From the NCBI RefSeq assembly GCF_029892425.1, contig NZ_JARXWB010000037.1, positions 1 through 64,000 on the forward strand: a stretch of DNA of 64,000 nt, in the 5' to 3' direction. Of this stretch, positions 27,133 through 36,734 are shown piece after piece. The DNA comes from Bradyrhizobium sp. BR13661 (GTDB lineage Bacteria > Pseudomonadota > Alphaproteobacteria > Rhizobiales > Xanthobacteraceae). The first letter of the stretch is position 1, and each line of letters starts with the position of its first letter. A model generated the notes under the pieces. That model saw only the letters and a program-made list of their open reading frames with translations, made no database searches and was not told the origin of the DNA. The translations under genes and the position numbers were made by a program.

Positions 27133-27998
27133 GGTCATGCAGCTCGAGCGGAGAGTGCTGATGCAGGCGTCCAATTCCAGGGCAGAAGTTCGTCGAGCCG
27201 ATGAGCCGGATAGGCGGATGTTGAGGCTGTACATAGCTGCGGCGCGCCGCCCTCCGCGATCAGATCCGCAGAACAGCCAGGACTTCCGTCCAAGAGCGAT
27301 GCCTCGCAAGCCCCGTTCGGCGGCATTGTTGGAGAGACACACGCGTCCATCTTCCACTAACAGCGTGAAGCTCGTTCCACTAACAGCGTGAAGCTCGCCC
27401 ATCGCTTCAGGATGTAGTTGAAAGCCTTCCAGATCGTGACCATGAGACAGTTTAGCGAGCTGTTCGCGCATGTAGACCTGAAGATCCTCGACCAGAGGCC
27501 GGCTCAGCGTCTGTCGCACCTCCAGACGTCCTTCGTGGCTCCTGCCATTGATGGAGCGCTCGATCTCGAACAGAGCATCGATCCGCCGCACAACCTCGAT
27601 CGCAATCGGAAAGAGCGGGATTTCCTTCTTTCCGGCCCCCTTGCGCCGACCATTCTCTTCGATGTCAGCCATGGCAAGGCATGGGCGCCTTCCGTGCGAC
27701 CAGCAGGCAGCTTCCCGGATCGGTCCGGGCTGGCGCCCGGCCAGATAGAGCTGGTTGTACCCGTCATAGGCGTCGGCCTGCAGGATGCCGGCATACCGGG
27801 CCAGATGCCCCTGGGGATGCTCGCCCTTGCGATTGCGCGAGTAGTAGAACATCGCCGCTGGTGGGCCCGCGCCGCCAAACGGCCGGTCGTCCCGAACGTA
27901 GATCCAGCACCGGCCCGAGTCGGTCTTGCCCATGGCCGGCGATCATTATCCCAAATAGGCTGTGCCCATTTTTGCATCAGCACTAGAACGTTAGCCAC
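27133..27998 (-). pseudogene. IS66-family transposase, 5'-truncated and frameshifted
   Basis: Minus-strand frames reconstruct the C-terminal half of an IS66 transposase (TnpC): TDSGRCWIYVRDDRPFGG, FYYSRNRKGEHPQGHL, ILQADAYDGYNQLY with a catalytic Asp, then ACWSHGRRPC, and CLSNNAAERGLRGIALGRKSW before the end, with AYPAHRLDELLPWNW in another frame. The N-terminal half is missing. A 23-base tandem duplication at 27352-27397 and an earlier indel shift the frame around the WASFTLLVED region. Confidence 0.85.
27352..27397. repeat. 23-base perfect tandem duplication inside the IS66 remnant
   Basis: The 23-base unit beginning TTCCACTAAC at 27352-27374 is repeated exactly at 27375-27397. With one copy removed, the minus strand reads NYILKRWASFTLLVEDGRVC, the expected IS66 sequence. 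23 is not a multiple of three, so the duplication itself shifts the frame. It looks recent because the copies are identical. Confidence 0.85.
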
Positions 27999-28154
27999 GC
28001 CGGGACATCATCAGCTTTGCGCCCCTTCAGCACCTTCATCCGCTCCTGCCGCGAAGAGTTGGGACAAGCCTCCCCACATTCAAACATGTGAACTGTGTCA
28101 CAGAACAAGATTTTGAAGCCGGCTAGGGTTGGGTAGTCAGATCGGAGTAGTTTC

Positions 28155-28313
28155 GTGAAGGTTCAAAACATCGATCCGGGCCAACGGCAACGACCAGCCC
28201 TACGGCGAACATTCACTTTGGCTTTTCTGGGACTGGTCTCTATTGCTATGACCGGATGGGTGGCCGGTCTTGCGTGGGGAGCGACAAAGTTGGTCCACTG
28301 GATGTTGGGCTAA
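28155..28313 (+). CDS. Small single-helix membrane protein
   Basis: A 52-residue protein read from GTG 28155, with GGAG at 28144-28147 as ribosome site. A basic N-terminus (QRQRPALRR) precedes one hydrophobic helix (TLAFLGLVSIAMTGWVAGLAWGA), an inside-basic arrangement typical of a small inner-membrane protein. It lies between two dead insertion elements and has no recognised family. Confidence 0.45.
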   Translation: MKVQNIDPGQRQRPALRRTFTLAFLGLVSIAMTGWVAGLAWGATKLVHWMLG

Positions 28314-28369
28314 AGGCCCGCTACGCGGACGATCTGAGCTGCTGCCGATTTGATGATACCAGGTTAAGC

Positions 28370-29226
28370 TACCCACCTTACGATCGAACTCGACCAGGCT
28401 GCGATAACTGATGGTTGGTGCTTGCCGATCGCGTTGTAGAATCTCCCAATGTAGTCGAACACGTCGGCGCGTGCCTCGTCTCTGGTCCTGTAGGCTTAGC
28501 TTTCCGACCGTTCGGTTTTGGGCGAGGAGAAGAAGCTCTCTATCACCGCATTATGCCAGACGTATCGGAGCAAGTTCACGCTGCAGACGATGCCGTGGTC
28601 GGCCATCCGGCGCTGAAATTGTTCGCTGGTATGTCGGCAGTCCCAGTCGCTATGATGCAACAGCGTGTCCGGCTTGCCGCGCCGCCAGACGGCCATCAAC
28701 AATGCGTGCGTCACGAGCTGAGCCGTCATGCGGTGCTCATCGAGCAGCCCACGGCCAGGCGCGAGAACAGGTCGATCCTCGCCGCCACATTGAGCCAGCC
28801 TTCGGCTGTCCGGAGATAGGTGAAGTCGATGATCCACTTCTGGTGCGGGCGCTCGGCGGCGAACTGCCGGTCAAGGAGGTTCGCCGGCACGATCTCGAGC
28901 TGCCGATCGCCGCTGTCCTTTGGCAAGCCCAGCCGGCGCGGCCGCGCCTACAAGCCGTGCAGGCGCGTCAGCCGTTCGACCTAATGGAGGCCACAGTCCA
29001 CCCCACCGGAGAGCAGATCGCGCCAGAACCGGCGCGCGACGTAGGTGCGGTCGCTCGCCATCAAGCTCGCCTTTGGCCCGGTCGCCAAGTTCCTCGTCGC
29101 TGCGTGATCTGGCGCTGGGAGAGCGGTTCAGCCAGACATGGAAGCCTGACCGCGACGCCCCCGGCGCTTCGATAGCCATGCCACGGGCCAGATCGCCTGG
29201 TGCTTCTCGATGAAGACCAACTTCAT
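28370..29226 (-). pseudogene. IS3-family transposase OrfB, frameshifted
   Basis: Minus-strand frames from ATG 29226 reconstruct an IS3 OrfB. The N-terminus has SRSGFHVWLNRSPSARSRSDEE; then AERPHQKWIIDFTYLRTAEGW (first catalytic Asp), HHSDWDCRHTSEQFQRRM (second Asp) and HNAVIESFFSSPKTE (Glu), in at least three frames. The OrfA partner is not seen. All three DDE residues survive but the frame is broken. Confidence 0.85.
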
Positions 29227-29571
29227 GACTCCATGTTGCTTCCTTCGCAAAGTAGGTTGCGGGCCTTGTTAGGATACCCCGCTCGGGTTTCAAGTCAGTG
29301 TGATCGCTGCAAGCTAAAGGGATAACCAAGCTGAATGAGGTCGTGAACGTAGTCGCAGATGGCGTGCCCAGGCTGCCGCTAGTTTACCCGACCGAATGTG
29401 ACCAAGCACTGAGTGTGTCAACTTTTGCGTGTCGCAATAGTGGCGCGCAACAGATAGATGCGCATCTGAGCTGCTGGTGCCGACGCCGAGAAGGCGCCTT
29501 TCGCGGTTGCAAACACCGGAGATAGGCTTTTTACTTATGTTTGCCGGAGGAAACTGTCGCAGTGGTTTTTC

Positions 29572-29751
29572 ATGGAGCAGCAGAATCTGCCTGAGGCTGA
29601 TCTTGCCTGGCGAGCGGCCGAGGAAGCGCTCGCCGAGGCTCGGCGTATGCCTGGCGGCCGCGAACGCCATGAGGCGTTGAAGCGCGCCGGCAGGCTAAGA
29701 TTGCACGCACAACGTCTCTTAGAATCGGCCCATCATCGAGGCGGCGATTAG
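29572..29751 (+). CDS. Small conserved-looking rhizobial protein
   Basis: A 59-residue helical protein (MEQQNLPEADLAWRAAEEAL, then ARRMPGGRERHEALKRAGRL). Its pattern (AWRAAEEAL, MPGG, EALKRAGRLR) resembles short orphan proteins common in Bradyrhizobium. The frame continues upstream without a start codon (LSQWFF before the Met), so the true N-terminus may have been lost. Function unknown. Confidence 0.45.
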   Translation: MEQQNLPEADLAWRAAEEALAEARRMPGGRERHEALKRAGRLRLHAQRLLESAHHRGGD

Positions 29752-30639
29752 TGCGCTGTCCCTTTATGGGCCTTGTCATACCCCGTTGGGCATTTCACAT
29801 TCATTGTGATTAAGGCACCAACGGTCAGCAGATACGAGCAGGCGTTTTCCAGGCCTCGTGACTTCGCAGCATGCTACTTCTACAAGAATAACAGCCTTGC
29901 TACTTAAGAACGCGATGAAGATTGCAAGTGCAACAGTGTGACGCAGTCCTGCCAGAATAGCTGCCTAACGCGCGCAGCATTTTGCGCGGTGTACAGATCA
30001 ATACAACTTGTCTTTGGAAAGATTGAGTCTCGTTAATTTAATGATCTAAGTTGAACTGCGCTTTCCTCGCGGTATCAAGAAGAACTTTTTTGAGCAAGAA
30101 AGTTCGTGGGTAAATTACTGGGTGCACTCTGCCTTTCAACAATTCGCGACAGCTGCGAGACTAATATTGAGCCCCTAATTTTTGTGCATCTTGATGCTAA
30201 AATGAGCTGGCCTATACGTCATGAAGTGTCGTTTCAGGCCATCCACCTGCAGCAGCTGTCGTCCGTAGAGCGGCGGCAGCTGCTCGCTTTTTTTGCCAGA
30301 TCGTTGTGCGTCCCTCGCTCTGTGAGCGATGCTACCGCGTGGGAGCGCGGGGAGGCATCGGTGCCGCTGCAAAATTCAGCGATACGGTATATCGAGCGTT
30401 GTACGAAGCAAGGTGGTTGCGCCCAACGCGAGCGATTACAAAATAGCAGCTGACAAAACGGACAGCGTGCCCTCGCTCAAATGAACTCTGCCCACCTGAC
30501 AAAAGTTGCTACCTGGAACTCCTGCGACAGCGAGCAATTTGCTTGCGCCCGCGTCGATGTTGCGATTGAATGTTAGCGCAATTAACGAAATCGTTTCCTT
30601 TCGCGTTCCCGTTCTGACTTTTTTCCTAGGGGGGACATC
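29752..30639. other. Long gap with one doubtful frame
   Basis: About 890 bases. A GTG-started 115-codon frame at 30106-30453 contains LQQLSSVERRQLLAFFARSL but has no ribosome site or family match, so I leave it uncalled. The end of the gap carries the G-rich ribosome site of the next gene. Confidence 0.35.
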
Positions 30640-30837
30640 GTGATTGATTTGGAGCTTAAACTGGCTCGATTTGAAGAGCTTGCTGGCGAATGTGAACTTA
30701 TTGCAAAGCTGGCCACCGACAACAAGAAACGCGAGTTGTTCTTGCGCGTCGGAGGTCACTATCGAGACTTAGCGACGGATTTAAAGACAGCAATAAATCG
30801 CATGCCAAAGGCGACCGTGAGAGGCTTGTCAGCTTAG
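30640..30837 (+). CDS. Small conserved helical protein
   Basis: A 65-residue protein starting at GTG 30640, with GGGGGGA five bases upstream. The sequence (LKLARFEELAGECELIAKLAT, NKKRELFLRV) is a helical hairpin of the kind seen in many Bradyrhizobium orphan proteins of unknown role. No signal peptide or metal site. Confidence 0.65.
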   Translation: MIDLELKLARFEELAGECELIAKLATDNKKRELFLRVGGHYRDLATDLKTAINRMPKATVRGLSA

Positions 30838-30890
30838 TACGCAGCGCTCTCGGCGCGGCTACTTGTATCAGGCCTTGCAATGCCTTTCTC

Positions 30891-31130
30891 ATGAATAATT
30901 TCAAGTCGAACCGCAGTTGGACCGCAGAGGATGACGCACTGAGCGCGGTGATGATTTTCAGTAAGCCCATTCCGGAAATAGTCGCCGAGCTTTCTCGGAC
31001 AGAGAACGCGATAAACGCCAGCTCTATCAGGTCGGCTTCTCTGTCGCTCGCTTCGGCTCCCGTCGTCCGCCTAGCCGAAAAATCGGCTCTTCGCGATAGC
31101 GACTTCATCCTCACGGCACAAACGGCGTAG
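30891..31130 (+). CDS. Small SANT/Myb-like protein, possibly degenerate
   Basis: A 79-residue protein whose first half (RSWTAEDDALSAVMIFSKPI, then IVAELSRTENAINASS) has the Trp and helix spacing of a SANT/Myb-like or recombinase-type helix-turn-helix. The second half is unremarkable. It may bind DNA. Slight mismatch to the usual pattern suggests decay. Confidence 0.4.
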   Translation: MNNFKSNRSWTAEDDALSAVMIFSKPIPEIVAELSRTENAINASSIRSASLSLASAPVVRLAEKSALRDSDFILTAQTA

Positions 31131-31760
31131 GATTGAATTGTTCACGGCAGCGAATTCGGCAAATATTGCGTCCTGGCGGTAGAGCTCGGCTTGACGTCAC
31201 GAACACGGATTTCGGGCAGCACCCGACCCTTTGGTCCATTGGCGCCCTTCCAGAATGGCCGCAAAAGGCGACGACTAACGAATTGGCGTTCAGAACTCGC
31301 GCTGAAGCCAAGAACGGGCATCCGATATACCCCAGCGTCCGGGCAAACGTGACAGCTTCGTCGGCTCTTTTTCCATCAGGCTGGAGAAGGACTTTGATGA
31401 ACTTGTCGGCATTCAAACACGTTGCGATCGGACACATTCCTCAAGCCGGACAACAGCAACGGCAACTAGTTCACGCTGCGGCTTAACGGTGTAGCCGCAG
31501 GACAGCTCAAAAAACGGCTTAAATGTGGCCGCGCCGATACAGTTACGCCGAGTGCGCGGGCACGTAAGCAGCGATTGAGATCAATATTTAAAAGTCTGCT
31601 CGCACCCTACGAGGACTCTCACTTAGCTTATCAGAGTTTGACGGTATACCGGCTCACAAATTTCGCAATTCATGTGATTTGGTCGCATTCGGCGAAGCAA
31701 GATCTTTAAGATTGCTTAAGAAATTTCCGGTATCGATGTTGCAGGAGCAAGGGCAATTGG
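31131..31760. other. Gap with competing frames
   Basis: About 630 bases. Two opposing frames (31133-31486 plus; 31111-31437 minus) are open but neither shows family resemblance, a ribosome site or a signal peptide, so neither is called. Confidence 0.35.
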
Positions 31761-31928
31761 ATGTCAGCCTGGAGCATCGTAGCGATTGGTTGGGTCGGAT
31801 CGAACGCGCTCCTATTTGGGGCGCTTTTGGCCCGCCGCTCTAATCCGAGTTTTCGGGCGAAACTCTTTCGGTGGGTCTTGCGCGATCGTCGCCCCCTTCG
31901 CAATCGCACCCAAACGTTCCGCGTGTGA
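31761..31928 (+). CDS. Small single-helix membrane protein with basic tail
   Basis: A 55-residue protein starting at ATG 31761 with AAGGG about seven bases upstream. One N-terminal hydrophobic helix (WSIVAIGWVGSNALLFGALL) is followed by an Arg-rich tail (RWVLRDRRPLRNRTQ), giving a cytoplasmic basic end. No family recognised. Confidence 0.45.
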   Translation: MSAWSIVAIGWVGSNALLFGALLARRSNPSFRAKLFRWVLRDRRPLRNRTQTFRV

Positions 31929-32055
31929 ACTCTGCGCACCGGGACGTATCATTACTTTGAACCGTCCTCATCCCGACCGCTAAGCGCAAGTTCACGAAGC
32001 GCTCCAGCAATGGTTGGACGCCGCTCTGTCTTAAGGCAATTTTCGAGGTGTTCGA

Positions 32056-32262
32056 TTGGAATGGGTTCTTCTGATTTCCCTCGAATGGATAGTGCTAGGG
32101 AGCCCGGGTATGCCTAATACCACACTTGTGGCGCCTTTTGATTCCGAAGAGCTTTGTAAAAAGGCCGCAGTTGCGATCAAAGCGGAGATGGACACTTCGG
32201 TTCCTGGCCAACGAGCGCAGGTGCTTAGCCGCGTTGTTTGCATCCAAAGAAAAGATCGATGA
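32056..32262 (+). CDS. Small exported or membrane-tethered protein
   Basis: A 68-residue protein from TTG 32056, preceded by GAGG at spacing seven. A hydrophobic N-terminus (WVLLISLEWIVLG) is followed by a short body with two Cys (LCKK, VVCIQ). It resembles small rhizobial proteins with the same layout; the role is unknown. Confidence 0.5.
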   Translation: MEWVLLISLEWIVLGSPGMPNTTLVAPFDSEELCKKAAVAIKAEMDTSVPGQRAQVLSRVVCIQRKDR

Positions 32263-32398
32263 CGCCGCACGAGCTTTTCCGGGCTACGTGTACATTAGGC
32301 CAGAGCAGCAACAGATCGAGCGTCTCGCCCGCGGGTCGCTCAGCTGAAAACCGAACGAGACATCCGAAAAGGTAGAGACCACGATCCTCCTGGCGGCT

Positions 32399-32690
32399 GC
32401 GCGACCATTGCGGAGACGAGATTTCCTGCAGATCTCGACCGCGGTCGATTAGCAGGGCCACACCACTCGCGAGATCGCCGGCAGCCTGCGGCAGGCCGCC
32501 TCCGGCATTCGCGATGTGATTGACAATATCGCGAACGTCAGCAAGGCCTCCGACGAGGCCGGCGTAGCAGCCTCGAAGGTGCACCACGCCGCCACTGGAC
32601 TGTCCTCGCAGTCTGAGCGTTTCAAGGCCGAGATGGATGGCTTTCTGGGTCGCTGCGGACGGCGTAAGCTGTCACAAACGCGCTGCTGCC
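32399..32690 (+). pseudogene. C-terminal fragment of a methyl-accepting chemotaxis protein
   Basis: The frame reads TREIAGSLRQAASGIRDVIDN, then VSKASDEAGVAASKVHHAA and SSQSERFKAEMDGFL, the final helix of a chemoreceptor signalling domain with its heptad Ala/Ser pattern. An in-frame stop (VD*QGHTTREIA) precedes it and the sensor and tip regions are absent. A relic, with no chemotaxis partners nearby. Confidence 0.75.
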
Positions 32691-32889
32691 TCCCCCTCAC
32701 TGCCTGCGGCTGCTCGATTCACACATCGCGGAGACCCAAACGACCCAGCCCGCTATCCATCCCGGACATCGCTCAGTCCCGCGAATCACAATCAACCCAC
32801 GGAATCAGCGATCAATTCCTCGGCAATATGTGTGAATTTTACAGCCGTAAGAACGGGGCGAGGGAGCAGACCCTCTCTGCGGCCAAACC

Positions 32890-34389
32890 TCAGATCTTCT
32901 GATTGTACTCGCCGACCTCGGGATGGGTGCGCAGCACGCTGTTCACCATCTCGAACATGTCGTGCATGCGCTGCTCGGAGACCGGGCTCTCGACCACGAC
33001 CACGAGCTCGGGTTTGTTCGAGGACGCCCGCACCAGGCCCCAGCTGCCGTCCTCGACGGTCACGCGCACGCCATTGACGGTGACGAGATCGCGGATCGAC
33101 TGGCCGCCAATCTTGGCGCCGTTCGCCTGCAAGGCTTCGAAGTGCTTCACGACCTGGTCGATGACGCCGTACTTCACCTCATCGGCGCAATGCGGCGACA
33201 TGGTCGGCGACGACCAGGTTTTTGGCAGCGCGTTCTTCAAGTCAGCCATCGACTTGCCCGGCGCGCGGTCGAGCATGTCGCAGATCGCGAGCGCCGAGAC
33301 CAGGCCATCGTCATAGCCGCGGCCATACGGCTTGTTGAAGAAGAAGTGGCCGGACTTCTCGAAGCCTGCGAGCGCGCCCGTCTCGTTGGTGCGACGCTTC
33401 ATGTAGGAATGGCCGGTCTTCCAATAGGCGGTCCTGGCGCCCCGCTTCTGAAGCACCGGATCGGTGATGAACAGGCCGGTCGACTTCACGTCGACGATGA
33501 ACTGCGCGTCCTTGTGGATCGCCGACATGTCGCGCGCGAGCATCACGCCGACCTTGTCGGCGAAAATCTCCTCGCCGGTGTTGTCGACGACGCCGCAGCG
33601 ATCGCCGTCACCGTCGAAGCCGAGGCCGACATCCGCCTTGTGATGCAGCACCGCGTCGCGGATCGCGTGCAGCATCTCCATGTCCTCAGGATTCGGATTG
33701 TATTTGGGGAAGGTGTGATCGAGCTCGGTGTCGAGCGGGATCACTTCGCAGCCGATCGCCTCCAGCACCTGCGGCGCGAAGGCGCCGGCCGTGCCGTTGC
33801 CGCAGGCCGCGACGACCTTGAGCTTGCGCTTGAGCTTCGGACGGTTGGTGAGGTCGGCGATGTAGCGCGCCGGATAATTCTCGTGGAACTGGTAGGAGCC
33901 GCCGGCCTTATTCTTGAAATCCGCGTTGAGCACGATTTCCTTCAGCCGCGTCATCTCGTCGGGGCCGAAGGTCAGCGGGCGGTTGGCACCCATCTTCACG
34001 CCAGTCCAGCCATTGTCGTTGTGCGAGGCGGTCACCATCGCGACAGCGGGCACGTCGAGATCGAACTGGGCGAAATAGGCCATCGGCGTCACCGCGAGCC
34101 CAATGTCATGCACCTTGCATCCCGCAGCCATCAGGCCCGAGATCAGCGCATATTTGATCGAGGCCGAATAGCCGCGGAAATCATGGCCGGTGACGATCTC
34201 CTGGCTGACGCCGAGTTCCGCAATCAGCGCGCCCAGTCCCATCCCGAGCGCCTGCACGCCCATGAGGTTGATTTCCTTCTGGAACAGCCAGCGCGCGTCG
34301 TATTCGCGAAAACCTGTCGGCTTCACCATCGGCTCGGATTCGAAGGCGTAGGTGTTGGGCAAAAGCGCGGATTTCGGCTTGGGAAACAT
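32890..34389 (-). CDS. Phosphomannomutase/phosphoglucomutase
   Basis: A 499-residue alpha-D-phosphohexomutase. It interconverts mannose-6-P/mannose-1-P or glucose-6-P/glucose-1-P in the cytoplasm, feeding GDP-mannose or dTDP/UDP-glucose pools. Motifs are TASHNDNGWTGVKM with phospho-Ser122, DGDGDR at 259-264 (Mg2+ loop), FEKSGH at 343-348 (sugar-specificity loop) and RASSNKPEL (phosphate loop). The ATG at 34389 gives the normal length; the frame is open 52 codons further but unlike the family. The gene is notably GC-rich with core-type codon use, unlike its neighbours. It could supply glucose-1-P to the rfbA product at 51.9 kb. Confidence 0.93.
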   Translation of the reverse strand: MFPKPKSALLPNTYAFESEPMVKPTGFREYDARWLFQKEINLMGVQALGMGLGALIAELGVSQEIVTGHDFRGYSASIKYALISGLMAAGCKVHDIGLAVTPMAYFAQFDLDVPAVAMVTASHNDNGWTGVKMGANRPLTFGPDEMTRLKEIVLNADFKNKAGGSYQFHENYPARYIADLTNRPKLKRKLKVVAACGNGTAGAFAPQVLEAIGCEVIPLDTELDHTFPKYNPNPEDMEMLHAIRDAVLHHKADVGLGFDGDGDRCGVVDNTGEEIFADKVGVMLARDMSAIHKDAQFIVDVKSTGLFITDPVLQKRGARTAYWKTGHSYMKRRTNETGALAGFEKSGHFFFNKPYGRGYDDGLVSALAICDMLDRAPGKSMADLKNALPKTWSSPTMSPHCADEVKYGVIDQVVKHFEALQANGAKIGGQSIRDLVTVNGVRVTVEDGSWGLVRASSNKPELVVVVESPVSEQRMHDMFEMVNSVLRTHPEVGEYNQKI

Positions 34390-34810
34390 TGAAGCGGTCC
34401 CGTGAAAATAGCGTGAATTGATACAGTCTCTAGCGAATGACGGATCGCAACAGAGCGCAGAAATGAGTTGCAAGGCCGTAAATTGCACTGGCTCATAATT
34501 GCTAACATTACTCTCGCCGCCACTCAACCGCATCCAGCAATCCATCGCAGCCAGAACGCTGCCTCTCGCAAATTTTGATTGATCCGATTGATCTGAAGTG
34601 TCGGACGTTGGCGAACGGATCTCCTCGCGGTGGACCTAACTGGACCTGCGATCCGTTTCCGTTACGCTCGCGCGTTCAGAAGGACATTGTCGAGCGTTGC
34701 GCGGCATCCGCCGTGTTACTCGAGTGCTTGGTCTTAGATAGCGTCTACGTAGGCTTCAATTACAGTGTCGCCGACGACAATCGTGGGGATTTTACGCACA
34801 GAAGTTCGTA
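34390..34810. other. Gap between PMM/PGM and Wzy-like gene
   Basis: About 420 bases holding the minus-strand promoter of the PMM/PGM gene. A plus-strand frame at 34575-34844 lacks coding features. Nothing else is recognised. Confidence 0.35.
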
Positions 34811-36223
34811 TTATGGCTGCCGAACGACACTTAGTGGTGGGTGAGTCTTGCCGGATTGGGCCGGCGGCCCGTTAGTCTCGGCAGAAGAGCAAACCATCGC
34901 GGCGAACGCAAAAAACATCAAACCGAGGTCGGTCGAGGCTCCCGAAACCGTCTCGGAAATGAGCCATGCGATACAGGCTGATTGAGCCGCCTGACGCCCC
35001 GCCTCATCGCAGAAGCGGCGGCTCTTTCCAGTCGAAAATATGCCGCTAAAAAACAGACCAAACAAAATTACTCCAATAACGCCGAGATTGGCCAGCACGG
35101 CGACAGGAAAACTGGATGCTCTTACGCTACCATTTCCGGCGCCCAAGTAGCTGGTATCCATAAAGACCTGCCAAGCCTGTGCATTCCAAGACGAGCGCTC
35201 AATCCCAGAGTCGGAAGACAGCTTGTTAAAAATAATCTGATCGCCAATACTTTGTATGTACGCCGAGGTGTCCGCGTTCAACGCTAGGGCTACCCCGACG
35301 ATGGGCACGATTAGCGGAACTGCAATTAGAAAAATGGTAGCTTCAATAGTCGCACTGCTACGAAGTGTCCTGATCATAGTCTCTACATAAGCGAATGCGA
35401 AAAACGCTGCAAAACCGACATAGGCAGTCGTGGAAGTCGAAAATACCAACGCGAGTAGAGACAGCAATGAAAGCGTGAGTGACAATTTGCGTCGCACGCC
35501 GAGTAGCCAAAGCTTACTCGTGTACGCGAAAAAGCCTAAAGTGACGAACCCGAAAACGGAGGCTTCGTTGAATGACCCAATTATTCTTTTGAACCCGGCA
35601 ACCTGATCATCATTCAGAATTCTGTAGCTCGCGTTCCGGATAAAGGCGAGCAATTCGGTAGTTCCTGTTGCGTAGGTAGCAAGGTCCAAAACCGCAAAGA
35701 CAAGATTCAAGATAACGCACATCAGCGCCGCCGACCGTAGCTGCTGTTGCCGAATAGGATCAGATCCAAATCCATAAAACAAAAAGAAGCATACGAAGTC
35801 GGCTCCCAAATAGACGGTCTGGGTCAGATTTGATGCCGCGGGATAAAGTAGAATACTTCCAGCATCTTTGGAGAAGCGAATCGGAAAAACGTAAGTTTGC
35901 CCGGCAAAAAGTCGAGGGAAAAAAAATGCGGAAAGGCCAGCAAAAATCGCAAGCAGCAAAAGCCAAAAACCGGGAAGCCCGATTCTTATTCCGAGCAGAG
36001 ATTTTTTCCTAATGGATTGCACGCTCAGAAGCTTCAAGCATGTAAAACCCAGCAAGAGTTGAGCCGGTGAAAGGCTGCTGCCCCCTAAGGAGTCGAGTAC
36101 AAAGGCAGCCGCCGAGCCCAACAGTGTGCTCGCGAAGAACACATAGACGATAAACGAAGGTGGGCAAAACAGCGACGCTACCCCCACAATCAATGAGAGA
36201 AGGCCAATAATCTCAACTGTCAT
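34811..36223 (-). CDS. Wzy/O-antigen-polymerase-like membrane protein
   Basis: A 470-residue protein with about ten to twelve hydrophobic helices and a large periplasmic loop near residues 320-375 (DTSAYIQSIGDQIIFNKLSS, then ERSSWNAQAW), the layout of Wzy polymerases and WaaL-type ligases. Such proteins join lipid-linked repeats at the periplasmic face. Wzy proteins are too diverged for motif proof, so polymerase is inferred from topology and neighbours. It lies upstream of PMM on the same strand but with a 420-base gap. Confidence 0.7.
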   Translation of the reverse strand: MTVEIIGLLSLIVGVASLFCPPSFIVYVFFASTLLGSAAAFVLDSLGGSSLSPAQLLLGFTCLKLLSVQSIRKKSLLGIRIGLPGFWLLLLAIFAGLSAFFFPRLFAGQTYVFPIRFSKDAGSILLYPAASNLTQTVYLGADFVCFFLFYGFGSDPIRQQQLRSAALMCVILNLVFAVLDLATYATGTTELLAFIRNASYRILNDDQVAGFKRIIGSFNEASVFGFVTLGFFAYTSKLWLLGVRRKLSLTLSLLSLLALVFSTSTTAYVGFAAFFAFAYVETMIRTLRSSATIEATIFLIAVPLIVPIVGVALALNADTSAYIQSIGDQIIFNKLSSDSGIERSSWNAQAWQVFMDTSYLGAGNGSVRASSFPVAVLANLGVIGVILFGLFFSGIFSTGKSRRFCDEAGRQAAQSACIAWLISETVSGASTDLGLMFFAFAAMVCSSAETNGPPAQSGKTHPPLSVVRQP

Positions 36224-36734
36224 TTGATAAGCTCGTCCCGACCTTACTCGTCAACAACGACCATGAAGGATCAAATCCAATTTCCTTCCACCGGGCACGT
36301 CTAGCTCATCTTCGAAAATATCGAAATCGATAATCTGACAACCGGGATTGGAAGCTAACCGCGAGGACTAGAATGCCCCGAAATTTGCGCCTGCCGCCGG
36401 GACCACTCTCAGCAGGTAGAGATCTCTAGCACCTTCGCTTCCATCCATGATAGGTAACTGGCATCCTTCGCGGGCAGCTTAAAGTGAAAATCAAGGAGCT
36501 TTGAGATTCAGTATTAACCTGCAGTCGCCTAAAGGGAAGCAACTTTGGCATTTGCCAAGCGTGGCGCTCAGGGTAGAGTATTTATGTTTTCTGTGGGAAT
36601 TGAAATATATGATGAGACCTAAAATCAAATTGATGACTGAGCGGCAATGGTAACGTGCGGTCGCCCCCTTTGCAGCCAGTTTGGACGAGACCTTTTGTCC
36701 GCATGGAAGCGATAGCTTAGGGGCTCGTCGGCAC
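36224..36734. other. Divergent region before the acyltransferase
   Basis: About 510 bases between divergent genes. TTGGCATTTGCCAA at 36545-36558 is a perfect inverted repeat (six-base arms, two-base centre) about 180 bases before the acyltransferase start and could be an operator. No other feature seen. Confidence 0.35.

Noticed and set aside
30106..30453. 115-codon GTG frame
   Set aside because: No ribosome site, no family resemblance and an uneven composition.
31111..31486. Two opposing frames of 108 and 117 codons
   Set aside because: Neither shows coding features; they cannot both be real and nothing favours one.
32923..34392. 489-codon plus-strand open frame over the PMM/PGM gene
   Set aside because: It is the antisense shadow of a GC-rich gene; low-complexity Ala/Arg/Glu/Val composition and no family resemblance.
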